Source of the DNA: Phellopilus nigrolimitatus
Lineage: Eukaryota > Basidiomycota > Agaricomycetes > Hymenochaetales > Hymenochaetaceae
Direction: 5' to 3'
DNA length: 64,000 nt
Assembly: GCA_021029095.1 (NCBI GenBank)
Contig: JAJOHG010000004.1
Location: 1-64,000 of the forward strand
Shown here: piece after piece, positions 1 to 12,539 of the stretch
Numbering within the stretch: position 1 is the first letter of the stretch
How the letters are laid out: each line of letters opens with the position of its first letter
Program-made: the position numbers and the translations under genes
The notes under the pieces: generated by a model
Told to the model about the DNA's origin: nothing
The model's database searches: none
Seen by the model: only the letters and a program-made list of their open reading frames with translations

Positions 1-106
1 TCTCCGTAGCTTCGCGAAGAGGGAACTAAGTCGAATGAAAGAACTAACTGTACGTATTTTTGCCTCTGTTCTTCTGTCGAAGGTGCTGTGCCTAATTTTT
101 TGATAG

Positions 107-819
107 TTTATCGCTGCATTACCGTTTGCAATAGCGGCTGTGCTGTCCGATATTGTGATTGCAGCTTCCTTATGCTATTTGCTGCAGCACAGAAAGACAA
201 CGTTCAGATCGTACGTTCTATTTTTTTTTTTCGGCAATGGGCACTAGTAATTTAGATCTGTGGAAAAGGACAAACATATTGCTCAACTACCTTATCGTGT
301 ATGCTATTAATCGGTGTCTGCTGACTTCGTGAGTTTCACTTTTCCTCGAAGAACTATTGGACTGACTATGGATCAGCGTTATAGCTGTGGTAGAAGTCAT
401 AGTTGTGAGGGAAGTTGGTAAAGCTTGACGAAAGCGAATGCTGATGCTTTTTGCCTCAGTTCGCAGCATCGCCAAACACATATTGGTTTCTCGCCATTGA
501 TTTCGTACGTACCGATCCATTGTTTTATTCATCTGTTGGGTGATTTGACTTATGACAATTATCAACTTTAGGTGATCGGAAAATGTAAGACGAAAATTTG
601 CATATTCAAGCGATAATATCTTACAGAGCATTATTAGGTTATGCGAATTCGTTGCTTGCGACGCTCAATTCACGCGCGGCTCTTCGTGGAAAGGGGCTAA
701 GTACAGATGGCTTTGATCCGCCGAGTCTCGAGCGCACAACGTATTCAGGCTTTGAAGTCGCGGATGTCACGCCGTCGATGCTTTCAAGCTCGCGCAGCAG
801 AATGACATCTCAGGTATGA
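107..819 (+). CDS. DUF6534-like integral membrane protein, 3' portion (5' end outside window)
   Basis: No single long reading frame exists, but six exons splice in phase: 107-210, 248-328, 377-404, 460-504, 572-584 (13 nt) and 638-819. The product has hydrophobic segments around FAIAAVLSDIVIAASLCYLL, LLNYLIVYAINRCLLTS and TYWFLAIDFVIGKCYANS, followed by LLATLNSRAALR and a polar tail ending at TGA 817-819. The pattern of ADxLIAASLCYxL, YxINxxLLTS and YANSxLATLNxR is the one I associate with the C-terminal half of agaricomycete DUF6534 membrane proteins of unknown function. The upstream exons should lie before base 1; bases 1-106 end in an intron-like acceptor. Exon logic is strong, the family name is from memory. 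Confidence 0.7.
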
Positions 820-2564
820 TTCATCTCTTTGCAGGCCGGGTTTCAGGCAACGGGTTTTTCTTACTGATGGATATGCCGCAGAATGAACGTGTTTCTCTGA
901 ACTTCAACGTTCCGAGGAGCAGTGCACACGAGACGGAGGCGAATGAACTAAGACAACCGAAGGTGCCGTTATTTTATCTATTCTATCGTTTCCCAAAATA
1001 CCCTCTTGCTTACCTCCCCTTTATTCACTGGGCCTCAGAGAGAAACGCGAATGCACCTCTCTGCTATTTCTGCAGAAAGGGAAGACTCATCGGTGAAGAT
1101 CGATGAGTGCAGCAGCGACGAGTATAAAGTCTAATTCTTCCATTCTTCGCATATCTTTCTGGTCGCTCGTTTTCTTTTTGCTCTTCAACTCGTCTTCTCG
1201 CATTGGATTGTCTCGAGCACATATCTCACCACGCACTTTTGATCGTTTATCACGCTAAGTCATGACTAACGTACATCCCACTGCACTTCTTACTCTATAA
1301 CATTTTGCCTTGCCTTACAACTTCTCTCGTACTCTTTAAAAGATATCAGCCTGGCGCATGCTTTATGTATCAATACTCGCCGTTTTCAGCTTTCTGCATC
1401 TGCAGGGCACTGTTCTTTAGCCAATTCTTTTCATTCTGGTTTTCCAAATATTTAGTTCTGTCTGTATCGAATAACTTGTACATATTGGGTTGACTCATAA
1501 GCCGTATTTGTGTACAACGGAAAATAGGCGCAGTATACAAATAAAGTACGTAATTTCTGTATGTGTTGCAGCGCGTCAACCGAGGTCCGATATGAATGAT
1601 GATCTTTGTTCTGACTATCCAGCTTTTTCAAACCCACCTGCAGTTGTTACTATCTGCTTGTACCCCACACCATGCCGGGACTTCTATGTAGGCGGGAACG
1701 GTTCACATTGAGCTCTTTTAATCTTGTTCTCGCGAAAGCGGTTGGGCGGCAAGTAACTGTTATACATATCCACAGACTCTGCCTCGAGGGACGATGGCAG
1801 ACCATTATGAAGGAGGCGTTGCGGACCGCATTCTGCGATAAGCTGGCAACTGTCTTGAGAAACTCCGTGCAGGTTTCTTTCCGCCTATTAAGTTGGATAC
1901 CCCTGAGAAGTCGTTAAAGCGCCCTTTCTCATGTGCCACGCGTCTACAGGATGAAACACGACTACCTCTGTTCCACTTGGGGAAGGGATAATGAGAAGGC
2001 TATGTGCGTCAAGTTCAAATCGCGACAAACGCGCTAAGCGAATTATATTGGACCGCCTCTGTACCGCCTTTTGCGCCTGGAATTCCTCCGGATCTCTCAT
2101 GTGGCCTCCGAACCAATCCTTACAATTTCTTATTGCGACAAGAATCGTGTAAATGATGCACCGCCCATTCGATATGAAAGCTTTTGAATCTTATCGGAAA
2201 CATTTCCGCGCGCCGCCCCTTTCGCATCTCATTTCAAAAAAGAAATGTTATTTCCCAGCTCAGCAGGCGCCCTGCAAGCATTACCCCCCGACCGGCGCGC
2301 AGAAGAAAGTCATGAGGCGCACGCCGCCCGTTTGATCTCCGTAATGGGCGTTGGCAAAACTACTTGTGGAATCGTTCCTAGTATGCTAACAGGAAAGGAG
2401 GTCTCGAGCTGTGCAATGGCATTTTCATCTGTCTTTGTCGGTGTGTTCGTCTCCAGGCTATAAGACACAATAAAGAGACCTTCCTACTCTTCTACATTCT
2501 TGTACTTTCCAATCTTCAATTCTCCGAACGCTCATCCATTACTCAATTATCAATTTTCAGTGGC
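820..2564. other. Intergenic, no supported gene
   Basis: No exon chain with protein-like content was found. The best unexplained frame is a minus-strand stretch of 70 codons at 1888-2100 (charged, fairly protein-like), without an assignable start, partner exon or family. The 3' part should contain the promoter and 5' leader of the transcription factor gene; an acceptor-like site at 2560 may end a 5'-UTR intron. Confidence 0.4.
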
Positions 2565-5500
2565 ATGCAAACGGCAGCGCAGACATTTCCAGAGACGCAG
2601 AAGACCAAGCGCATGCGAGTCGTTAGTCGGCCGTACACGAAGAACACTGCGTGTAGCAAATGCAAAAAAGCGTGAAATTTTTATTTGGTTGCAGGTGAAG
2701 ACCTCGTTGACAATTAGCCTGAATCACTAGAAGGTCTAAGTGCGAAGGCTACCCAACGTGCGAGCGATGCGTCAGATTGGACCACGAGGTGTGTGTATAA
2801 CTTAAGAAATGCTTATTTATCATGTTTCTAAATTTTATTGGTTAGTGTATTCGTGGTTTGGATCATCGAAAGGCTCTTACCCGTCGCCACGAACAGAACC
2901 TTCGTCATCAGAATGAGAATTTGCGTTTACAGGTTGAGGAAATGAAGACAACTATCGACACCCTGGTATTCGATCTATCTTTGCTTCGTCCACAGGCCAG
3001 TAATGGGGCGCACATCGATTCAATCCGACTAGCGAATGAAACAGATTCATACATCCGAACGTCATCCCGCAAGGGAACGCATCAGCCGGGGCCGTCCGAT
3101 CTTCGGACCAGTGACAACGACGAGCCAAATCCGTGCTCTGAAAGTGACTCCGATTCCAGCGTCGAAAGTGATGAAGAACACTCGGAGCCAGAGACGATCA
3201 ATGCCGATGGGCGTCGCAGCATTTTTGCAATCGTAAGTAAACACTCAATCATCGTTTGTCGTAACAATTTCACGTGCTTAGCAATATCATACTTAGCACG
3301 AGTATGGCCATATACGTGAGCACGGCCTGATCACGCCCTTCCGATCTTTAAGGACGCGAACACGCTCGCAGCGCATGCTAAGCTTCAGAAGGCAGAAGGA
3401 GGACAGCCCGACCAGAAACGAGCGGCACGTCTTGATGCTTCCGGGGTTGACCAAAGAAGAGTTAGAGCCACACTGCAAGTGCGAGACTCTGTGTTGGGCA
3501 AGGTTTCTACCACCCGGTGTTCCGTTATCCCGGATGAGCCACGACCTGTAGGCTTTCTTTACTACTATCTTCCAAAAAGATTGCATGCTCAAATTTCCAT
3601 ATGTTCAAAGCCTTCTGGACCGCTTCTTTTTTTTCTATAGTTCTTGGTGCCTTCGTATAATTCCCGCATACTTCCTTCGAGACATGTACCGCTATCTCCA
3701 CGACAATTCACCGTCGTCGCCACCTCGAACAGCTCACTACAGTCCGTTTTTGCACCTTGCGGTTCTAGCTGTTGCTACAGCGTTCTCGGACGATCCTGTG
3801 ATCGCTAGCGGAGATGCTCGTAAAAGCTTCGCCGATCTCGCAAAGAGCCAACTCGAGAAAGAGCTAGGTACACCGTCTCTCAGCGCGGTCCAAGGACTGT
3901 CGATGCTTGGATCTTTTCACAGTGGACTCGGGGAGCAAACTCTAGGATTTGTTTACTTCGGTGAGTGCGCTTTCGAAGCTGAGTATATACTGGATTTATC
4001 ATTAATTCCTTAAGGAATGAGCACTCGAATTAGCCAAGCGCGTAGGTCTTCTCCCTTATCTTCCAAACGAGATTTTCAAAAGATGCACATTTTTCAGTCG
4101 GTCTCGGTGCAGATTATGCTCAGTTGGTACAGAAGGGGAAGATGAAACCTCGCGACCTCTTCGACCGCTATTGGGCCTTCCACATGGAATGCGCGCAGGT
4201 GAGATTCAAGTTCGTTTTCAGTACTTGTTAATGTTTAAATTAGTATAATTTTCTTTAGGATGCCTGTTGGGCTCTTTATGTCGGACGTGATTTTGGCATT
4301 CCCGTGAGCCAGAATGAGCCATACACGCTAGCCGAGCTTGCAGATCCTATTCTTGACCGCATGTCGTGGCGCAAATCTGGCGTACAACCTCAAGTCTGTT
4401 GGACTTTCTCGACTTTCTTATATAGTTGCGGTCTGATGAAGATCTCCAGGAAGATTATGGCTATCATGTGCGTAATGTGCAGTTTTGTTTTCTGTGCACA
4501 CCCGCTAACGTGGTGCGCATTACGAAGGAGGGTCATCAGTAAGGCAAGAAACGGGAATGAGCTCAAACTTGAGGTTGCGGATATCGAGTAAGTGGAATAA
4601 TTGGGCTAAAAATTATGTTATAGAGGCCATGTATGTCTAACTTATGGTTGAAATGACAGCGAGCAGTTGATAAATTGGCAAGAGGACCTTCCAGACACCC
4701 TCAAGGTCAACACGAGCTCATCTGGAAGGCACACAGCTCTTCCGCATGTATTAATGATGCATTGTTCTCTATGGTGGCTTATGGTTCTCCTACATGGTCC
4801 GTTTTACCGGCGTCGCAAGGCATCTGCTCTGGATAACTCTTTCAACATCTCAGTGAGAACTTTCCCTCTCTTTTCCTCAGGAAGTTTACTAAAAAGGTAA
4901 ACAGCGCTGTAGACTCGCCGCAAAGGAGATCCTCGCGCTTGTCTGCATATGGCGCGACCTGTACGGGACGATCCGCTTCGCACCCATCACGCTCATCCAG
5001 GTCGTTTTCGCGGCAGGAACAGTGCATCTTCTATCCGCGCACCAGGCACTCTTGCCATGCAACACCCGGTTGGCTACGACGGCGCATGCAAATGCGCTAG
5101 CAAGAGTGGAGGAGTCGATCATGGCGCTCGACGAGCTTGGGCAGTCCTGGCCGCATGCGCGCAAGATCGCAGACTCTTTTCGAAAGCTTGGCGACGCTCA
5201 GAGGCAGAGGATGGCAATGCGTATTTCCGTTTCTGGCAAGGCGGACGGGCCTTTGGGGGATAAACAGTCCCGAGAGGCCAGGTCCGAAGGTTATTTACCG
5301 TCAGAGGGGATGCTTGCGACGACAGCTCCAAGTCTCGAGCGGCCTGCCGTATTCGAACTCACCTCTTACGACACTCCGATATCGACGAGCACCTCTACGC
5401 AGTCGCGTCCTCTTCCTGGCACGTTTGGCAACGACAATAGCCTCGAAAGCTCCGAAAATGAGTTCGATTTTGCATCTTATGCTCTATCTAGCGAAACCCT

Positions 5501-5753
5501 CGATTCCGGTCTTTTTCCTGGCATACAGATTGATGAGAGTAGTGTTTTCGATTACATGGGGTCTGGATGGAGCATGGCAGATGGGGGAAGCCTCCCAGAC
5601 CAGCCTTTTGCGGTTGGGCTCGGGGATTCATTTGGGACCATACCTGCGGAGTGGAGCGAGGTGATGGATTCAACTGCATACTCAACTGATTTTGGTGCGG
5701 GGATCCTGTACGAAATAACTTCGATGGACTTGCATGAACTAGAGGACTTCTAG
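2565..5753 (+). CDS. Zn(II)2Cys6 fungal transcription factor with middle homology (Fungal_trans) domain
   Basis: Eleven exons join in phase: 2565-2671, 2731-2788, 2846-3232, 3297-3547, 3611-3960, 4015-4041, 4098-4198, 4259-4467, 4528-4587, 4660-4852 and 4905-5753, giving 863 aa. The first intron splits the zinc cluster; the joined exons read CSKCKKARSKCEGYPTCERC, a correct Cx2Cx6C...Cx2C binuclear cluster (residues about 29-48). A coiled segment rich in E, Q, N and L follows (residues about 65-90), as expected for dimerisation, then an acidic low-complexity stretch. Exons 5-11 encode the regulatory domain with LLDRFF, LSMLGSFHSG, TLGFVYFGMSTRISQALGLG, CWALYVGRDF and LMMHCSLWWLMVLLHGPFYR. The C-terminal tail is Ser/Thr/Asp rich. 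It should act as a nuclear DNA-binding regulator. The targets cannot be read from the sequence. ATG 2565 is the first in-frame start after an acceptor-like site at 2560. Confidence 0.88.
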
Positions 5754-6378
5754 ATTCATCCGCCTCGTGAATGATCTGGCTTACAATATTTGTATGTAAT
5801 ACGTACAAAAGAAAGGTTTTATTTTTTGAAGTTCAGGTGATCAGAAAAGTGTTCGGCCCCCCTAAAAATGTGGCTCCCGTCAGCGTCATTCACACAGAAA
5901 AGAAAAATGTTGAAAATGTGCGAGCCTTTGCTCTGAACATATGAAATAAAAGCTGTCATAGACGTGCACTATGCGGGGACCGCATTCCTTTTTTAGGGGC
6001 GATCGTTTCTTTGGAAGTATTAGTAAACATATGAACTCAAGTTTCCCAAGCATGCTTTCCAAAAAATTGTTACAGAAACAAATCGTATCATTTTTTTCAT
6101 CCGTTAAATACATTCTTTCAAATACTATGATCCTTCAAATTTTCGAGCGCATCAATACGCCCGAATATCACAAGTCATGGCTAAGACGCTGAGGTGGAAA
6201 TAAGACAATGCACATGAGAGTACCACGTAGGCTAAGCAGAAGAGATTCTTGCCTTTGGATTTGTCCCATTCGAGGAAAAACCGATTGACGTCAATTATTT
6301 GGTTTGACGTGAACGTGAATCTTTATAGTTTCACTTGCACTTCAGTTTCTCTACAAGACATGCTTTGAAGGGAAGAAA
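5754..6378. other. Intergenic, convergent 3' flanks
   Basis: AT-rich spacer between two convergent genes. It should hold the 3'-UTRs and polyadenylation sites of both. I see no coding or RNA gene. Confidence 0.4.
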
Positions 6379-6582
6379 TTACGTGACTACGTACGGATGA
6401 CGCCGTTCATCTCCACTCTTGACGAAGGAGAAGTTGTATGTGTAGTTTATCTCGAAAAGACGTGTGTAGCTTTCTCCGGGGTAAACTTTGAGATCGTGTT
6501 CTTTGCCGTCTTTGTCTTTGTAAGTGACTTCAATGGCTAGAGGACCGTTGTTTACAAAGATGACAGTAACAGTAGTAGACAT
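6379..6582 (-). CDS. Small protein resembling the von Hippel-Lindau (VHL) beta domain
   Basis: Single-exon minus-strand gene of 67 codons. The start is set at the internal ATG 6582 (MSTTVTVIFVNNG), because the upstream extension of the frame crosses a promoter-like TATATA motif. Visible pattern: TVIFVNNGPLAIEVTYKDKD, then GKEHDLKVYPGESYTRLFE, then YNFSFVKSGDERRHPYVV. This order of IxFxNxxxxxVxVxxxDxdGxxxxxxxxxPGxSxxxxxxxxxxxxF is that of the VHL beta-sandwich (the pVHL part that holds hydroxylated HIF), here as a stand-alone domain with no elongin-binding alpha domain. Many fungi encode short VHL-like proteins of unknown role. The similarity is by eye; an unrelated small beta protein is possible. 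Confidence 0.55.
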   Translation of the reverse strand: MSTTVTVIFVNNGPLAIEVTYKDKDGKEHDLKVYPGESYTRLFEINYTYNFSFVKSGDERRHPYVVT

Positions 6583-6658
6583 TGAAAGCAACTTCAAAAG
6601 TAAGTGAAAGAGACGGGAGTGCGATATGGGGTGAGGAGGATACTGGCATACCAGCAAA

Positions 6659-6666
6659 CTATATAG
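6659..6666 (-). promoter_or_regulatory. TATA-like element of the VHL-like gene
   Basis: CTATATAG lies 77-84 bp upstream of the ATG at 6582, a plausible core promoter distance for a basidiomycete gene. Confidence 0.35.
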
Positions 6667-7400
6667 CTTGCACGGCAACCAAGCAGGCATGCCTTCTCAT
6701 GGATAAACCCGTGCACATACGTTTTAGCCTTAGTATGAGAAAAGCAGCAGTCTCGACCTCCGTATGAAGGGAAGACATGTCATTTTACATAGGAGATTTA
6801 CCCGAAACGGGCGCCTAGGAATGCTCACGAGGACACCCAAAACTTTCATCATTGATACCACTTAAAGCGTCATTCGAGAGAAGTGCACCATATTAGATAA
6901 ATGCTATGCTTATGTAGCTTATGGGAGGTCAATTAGCTTCAGAGCCTAGATGTATATTTTGTTCGAGGCGCAGGTAGCGCACCTCATTTTTGTATGTTGC
7001 GCCGCAAGCTCGCGGTGAAAAGCCAGAAGGTATTGAGTGGAATCACCATTTAATCGCTTCTGAATTCGTAGGTTCGGAGATGCAGGCCTCCCTTAACTTT
7101 CTCAGTTAGTCAAGAAAAACCCCTTGGGAACTGAAGAAACAGTCTTCCGTTCCTGTTGCCGATTGCTTAAAAAGACGCCCTACCTTGTACCTTTTCACCT
7201 AGTCTTCTGATAACGCATAGTCTCTCAGATCCCTGGAAAAAAAGCTTCGAGGCCGTGAATGTGCCCTGCATATTTCGATGATTTAGAAGTCAAGCAAGCC
7301 CTTCCCCCACCGATTCCTCGATGATCCCCCCAGAGTTACTTATCCTTCCTTGCGGAGATGACTACGAGACACCCGGTAATAAGGTCGCGGCAGTTGAAGT

Positions 7401-7556
7401 TTATTGGTGAAAGGCGCTAATTGGCGAGCTTGACAACGAATGTGAACTCGATGAGGATAAAGGACCTGTAGGAGCGGCAGGTTGCGCGCTCGAAGTAGCC
7501 GTTGTAGTGCTGGAAGTTGATGGGGTGCCCGTGGTCGAGTCTTCATCAGCTCTCAT
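7401..7556 (-). pseudogene. Ser/Thr/Ala-rich fragment, possible remnant of a secreted mucin-like gene
   Basis: A 51-codon frame starting at ATG 7556 consists almost wholly of S, T, A, P and G (for example STSSTTTATSSAQPAAPTG), the composition of the stalk before a GPI site in the two intact mucin-like genes of this window. There is no signal peptide or hydrophobic tail, and upstream frames on this strand are interrupted. It may be a leftover C-terminal exon or a chance low-complexity frame. Confidence 0.3.
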
Positions 7557-8760
7557 TGAATCATAGCAAGCCTAAGATGGCATTACTGCTAGTATCGACC
7601 ACAGCAGATGCCAGTACCATTCTTCTCACGAGCTGTAACAAGACCGAGTCTTCGAGACCGCACAGGGCCTCCCAGAGATAGTGCCTATCCCTGAGTGGAA
7701 GATGGACCCGTCTCTGCATGCCGCAGTCGGAGATGTAGACGCGCGCTAAGTCCGAGAGGCACGCATTCCGAAGCCCCAGGCGCTGATATCATCGGACAGC
7801 AGAAAGACAGCCGATAGGCGCATAATCTCCTTTTGAAATCTTGAATTAAAATAACAAGCTTGCTCAAGAGGACACCAGTTGTTCAGTGAAACCTTTACGT
7901 CACCGGAAGAATTTGAAGGGTATTGTATTATTACGTAAAGTTTGTGTGAATCATATTTGAACGCTCACGGAATCAATCATCGATCGCCAGTGAGCGGTGG
8001 ACCGAAATGTTGCACTTTTTTGCGAGAAACCGAAGATCTTATATGTCAATATTTCGAGCTCTTCAGAGTCATTTCCGGCGGTATGTCTTTTATTATCCTT
8101 TTTTTTTTTTTTTTCAAATCCCTTGTGCGTGTCTACGACCTCAGCGAGAGACCGCAAGAGTCGTACTACTTATTTCTCGAGCCCCGAGTATATGTCGAAA
8201 TTCGCACCATTGCTTTCGTGAATCTTTGTAGGAAATCTGAATCAAGTATGTACCCACACGTTATAAAGCAGCTTAGCATGAAAAGGAGAAGGCGACCAGA
8301 AATCTTGAATCGCCCAGATACTCTATGTTTGTATAGCGATATTTTCTGTTTCAGCTACTCACTCGAACGCAAAGAATTGACGTGCGATCATTCGTCGTTT
8401 TGGCAGATACGCGTCCCGCTGGCAATCTGGACAAAGGTATTGATCTGCAAATTTCTGGAGAGCCCAAGCACAATAGCTAGCTTCATTTTCTGTGGTTCCG
8501 GCACTGCAGTGCGTCAAGAAAAAAAGAGAAGATGGCCGGTGTTTTGACGTAAATACATACGTATGTAGAAAACAAAACGTTCGATATCGGATAGAATTAT
8601 ATAAGTATCGACGGCGTCTATCATTTCATTTTGCCCGTACCTGTTTGCACTGCCAAGAATGCAAGCATAAAAGGCGCCATACCTTTTCATTAGGTCCCTG
8701 GGCTCGTGTCTTCTTTGAAGAACGGCGACGACAAAGGCAAGCTTCACGACCCCGACGAAA

Positions 8761-9499
8761 ATGCTTGCTACAGCTTTGTTCGCGCTTGCTCTCAACCATG
8801 GTAAGCTCAGACAAGCTAGAAGGCAATGAAGAGGTACTGAGATTACATTAGTTGCTCTCGCGCAGATTTCTACTGCTTCAGTCTTCCCAGCTGGCTTCCA
8901 GCAAGATGGGTTAAATGGCCATGTCTTGGGCACGGGCACGGAGGGAACAACGTATGAGTTCGAGGGGACGTTCGCGGCGTTATCCATCCCTTTCACGAGT
9001 GCGCCAATGCTGTTAATTGACTCGACTGCGCGGTTTGCTAACGCTCAAAAAAATCGCAGTGACACTCGTTCAGGACGCGACGCACGTTTCTGAGAACGCA
9101 GTCATCGCGACCTCGGGCGCGTCGTTGTTCGTCGACGTCCAATGCGGCATTGCAAGCGGCCAGGCCGTCTGCACGGAGAATATTAACGAGGGCTCATCGA
9201 CGACGGTACTCACTGAATCAGGCACCGTGAGCCTTATCGGGGTGCCCGTCGCCACTGGCACCGCAACGGCGGTCCCAAGTCAGAGCATCACTTCCTCGAG
9301 TGCGTCTGGCCCGAGTTCCTCGCTCTCGCTCCTTCCTCCCGTCATTACGCCAACACAAACAGCGACGTCGCCCTCACAGTCATCTGCCACGTCGCAGCCC
9401 CAGTCCAGTTCGACGACGGCCTCGGGCGCTTTTAGGAATACTTTTGTTGGATTCGGGATCGCTCTTCCTGCGCTTGCGGTGTTTTTGATTAGCTTTTGA
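8761..9499 (+). CDS. Secreted, probably GPI-anchored, mucin-like cell surface protein
   Basis: Three exons, 8761-8800, 8852-8998 and 9060-9499, give 208 aa. The spliced N-terminus MLATALFALALNHVALAQ is a signal peptide, which also supports the start. A globular part of about 120 residues (PAGFQQDGLNGHVLGTGTEG, TTYEFEG, then VTLVQDATHVSENA and a Cys pair in VQCGIASGQAVC) is followed by a Ser/Thr/Pro-rich stalk and a hydrophobic C-terminus (FVGFGIALPALAVFLISF) typical of a GPI signal. It is a clear paralog of the gene at 55261: same exon structure, identical 147-nt second exon length, and the second intron falls at the same codon (PFT | TL). Role unknown; expected at the cell wall or membrane. 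Confidence 0.78.
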
Positions 9500-9687
9500 T
9501 TTACTTGCGGATTTTGGAGGGATTTTACTGGGATTTGTTTCTGTCGATTTTTGTGATTATTTCTGGAATTAATGGAATACATGCGGTTTGAGTATCTAAA
9601 AACGTGCCTAACGACGTTGAGGAAGTGCTGACGTCGTTGACTGTGACTCCATATGCAACCGCCAACATCGCCGACACTCTACTTCGC

Positions 9688-12216
9688 ATGTCGCCGAGTT
9701 CTGGTTCTGGTCTGGTAAAACTCGCTTTCGTCGTCATCCTCGTTGTCCAAGCTATCGTTTGGTCGCAAGGACGTTATGCAAGCTCGCAAAGTTTCGTCTC
9801 GAACAGTCTGCTTGGTGTCGTGAAACGTGGCGTCGGCAACGCTGAGCAGTGCGCACCCCTCTCGGTGCCTATCGAGGACCAGTGTGCACACGTTCGACAG
9901 GCTTGCCCGACGGCGACAACCGTCCTCTCGATCCCGTACCTGCAGCACTATTTCTGCGCAGCACCCTCTGTGCGCCCGCTCGTCTTCAGCGGCCTCCTCC
10001 TCTGGCTCATTTTCCTCTTCTCCACGCTCGGCATTAGCGCCTCCGATTTCTTCTGCCCGAACCTCGCGACGCTCGCTGAACGGCTCGGGCTTGACGAAAA
10101 CGTCGCGGGCGTCACGTTCCTCGCGTTCGGGAACGGCTCCCCCGATGTATTCAGCACGTTCTCCGCCATGCGCGCAGGCGCGGGAGCGCTCGCGGTCGGT
10201 GAGCTGCTTGGCGCTGCCAGCTTTATCGTCTCCGTCGTCGCCGGCACGATGTGTATCATCCGCCCGTTCAGCGTAAACGCCCGCCCGTTCATGCGCGACG
10301 TCGGCTTCTTCACGGTTGCGGTGGCGCTCCTGCTCATCATCCTCTGGGACGGTCACATCCACGCTTGGGAGGCGGCGACGCTCGTGGGCCTATATGTGAT
10401 ATACGTTCTCGTAGTCATCATCGGGAGCTGGTGGGATCGACGTCAGCTCAGGCGGAAGGAGCTCGAGGATATTGTGCGTGGCGAGTACGCCGAGGAGCTA
10501 CCCGAGCCGTACAGAGACGATCGTAAGTGGTTTGGGAATAATCCAAGTAATATAGTGCTGCGCTGACTCTAAGCAGCATCTTTCGAACATCTCGCCGTCC
10601 CTTCGTCCTCACCGCGCATGCGAGCGTACTCCAGCCCTGCGACCCCGCCGTCGCTCGGGATCGACACGACACACTTCCGGCCGCGCTCCGCCTCCCGCTC
10701 GCATACCCCTTCCCCATCACATACTCCTCGGCTTTCGCAGATGCCTTCTTTCTCGCTTGTCGGTGCACTTGAGTTCCGTCAGGTCGTTGCCTCACTGCAG
10801 CACCAGTCCGCAGGCGCCGCCCTCAGTGCGTTCGAGAGCCCCGTCACACCCTATGTCGGGGGCCATTACCACTCTCACCACGGGTCCCTTTCGCGCCCGA
10901 TCTCGCGCCGCCCATCATCCGCGTACTCACAACATTCAGCCGTTAGCCAGGATGCTTGGGACGATGCACTCCCATTACATGCGCGTTCACCGCGTTCTCA
11001 AGCGCTCGCTCTTCCTGAAGACGGTGCGAGTGCTTTTTCGAGTCTCTCTCCGCCCTTAGGCATCCCACGCATCGAGACGACGCCCGCTTCTCCTAGCTCG
11101 GAGACTTCCACTGACGCCGACGGGCTCGGTCTACTTGGCTTTGGCAGTGCTAACTCTAGTTCACATACTCACCCACTCTCATATCCACGTACCCGCCCCC
11201 AGCGCATAGCGCACGCCGTCCGGCACACGCTGCACGTACTCTTCCCGACTTTGCACGGCTTCCGCGAGAAGAGCGTCGCGGGAAAGCTCGCGTCTGTGCT
11301 CGCCGCACCAGCGGTGTTGGCACTGACTGTGACGCTCCCTGTGCACGTGACTCCGCGCGGGTCAGCGGGCGAGGGAGAGAAAGAGGGCGTCCAGGTGGGG
11401 AGCACCGTTCCGGAGGCCCGCCTCGTCGATTTCGAGGAGGAAGGTGTCGAGCGCGTGCTGACGGCCGAGGAGGACGTGCAGGAGGAGATGCACGAGCTCA
11501 AGTTCAACAAATGGCTCATGGCCGTGCAGATGGTCTTCGGCCCGCTCTTTTGTGTCGCTGTGCTCTTCTGCGGTATGCAGCGGAATCGTGAGGTGTGGTT
11601 GCTTGCGGCAACAGCAATTGCAGGGAGCACCGCGGCGGCCTTCGTGCTCGTCTTCGCAGGTCGCGGGACCAACTCCGTCGCGCAGATGGCGCGCTGCTCC
11701 ATGGGCTTCTTCGTCGCGGTCGTGTGGATCATGGCCATTGCGGACGAAGTCGTCAATGTCCTCAAGGTGTGTCTCCTTCATGTTCTCTTGCTGTATTTGT
11801 TTTGATATGTACCGCAGACATTCGGCTTCATCTTCGGGCTGAGCGACGCGATTATCGGGCTCACCGTCTTCGCTGTGGGAAATTCGCTCGCGGACTTCGT
11901 CGCAAATGTCTCCGTCGCGGCGTTCGCGCCCGTCATGGGTTTCTCCGCGTGCTTCGGCGGGCCGATGCTCAACATCCTACTTGGTGTCGGCGTGTCCGGC
12001 ACCGCGGTCATCCGCAGCGCGGGTGGTGTGCCGTTTGAGGTCGACTTCAGCGCAACGCTGCTCGTGAGCACCGTCGGCCTGCTCGCGCTGCTGCTCGCGA
12101 CGCTCGTGGGCGTCCCGCTGAACAACTACCACCTCACGCGCCGCTGGGGCGTGTTTCTTGTCGTTTCGTATATCATTATCATGGTCATCAATATCGCCGT
12201 CGAGGTCAAACGGTAG
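9688..12216 (+). CDS. Sodium/calcium (cation/Ca2+) exchanger family protein, CCX/NCLX-like
   Basis: Three exons, 9688-10522, 10577-11766 and 11818-12216, give 807 aa. Residues 1-60 begin with a hydrophobic signal-like segment (LVKLAFVVILVVQAIVW). The first membrane block contains the alpha-1 repeat GNGSPDVFSTFSA and the last exon the alpha-2 repeat GNSLADFVANVSVA, the signature of the CaCA superfamily CCX/NCLX branch (yeast YDL206W type). A long polar Ser/Pro/His-rich cytosolic loop (residues about 290-510) separates the two membrane halves. Such exchangers move Ca2+ or Mn2+ against Na+, K+ or H+ in vacuolar, ER or mitochondrial membranes. The start is the first ATG; an earlier GTG-initiated extension has no support. 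The gene is GC-rich, and most overlapping minus-strand frames are shadows. Confidence 0.9.
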
Positions 12217-12539
12217 CGCTTTAGTAGCTGACTTTCCCTTCCTCTTGCCTGGCTTTTGATTAATCTTATTTGATCCTACTGCTTTCATATATTGTGTCGC
12301 CTCCCCTCGGACGGCCAGATTTATTCACATATACAGACTATACAAGATGTATACAATCACGGACGTTTTCGCATGTGTGGCTACTAAGAAAATTGCAATG
12401 AATCACTAATTTTGTTTCATGATTTATTCTGTATAATGAGACAGATAGATAAGCAACGTCCAGTTGAACAACTACGGATATCCAAAGAATGTGCGTAAAT
12501 CAAATGGACCGCTCTCCAAGCACGCTGTGCAATACGGAT

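Larger units (their letters stand above)
6583..8760. other. Long non-coding stretch with one decayed fragment
   Basis: About 2.2 kb with no convincing gene apart from the Ser/Thr-rich fragment at 7401-7556. A 201-codon plus-strand frame (7942-8547) is open, but it crosses a poly-T run (8099-8114) that together with GTATGT at 8081 and a CTCAG at 8141 looks like an intron, and no family pattern emerges. The last part is the promoter of the mucin-like gene that starts at 8761. Confidence 0.35.

Noticed and set aside
7942..8547. 201-codon plus-strand frame
   Set aside because: Crosses a 16-bp poly-T with donor- and acceptor-like signals, so it is more likely two exons of something or non-coding; no family seen.
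9679..10362. 227-codon minus-strand open frame
   Set aside because: Lies entirely antisense to the exchanger's conserved first membrane block; Glu/Arg-rich composition is the shadow of GC-rich codons.
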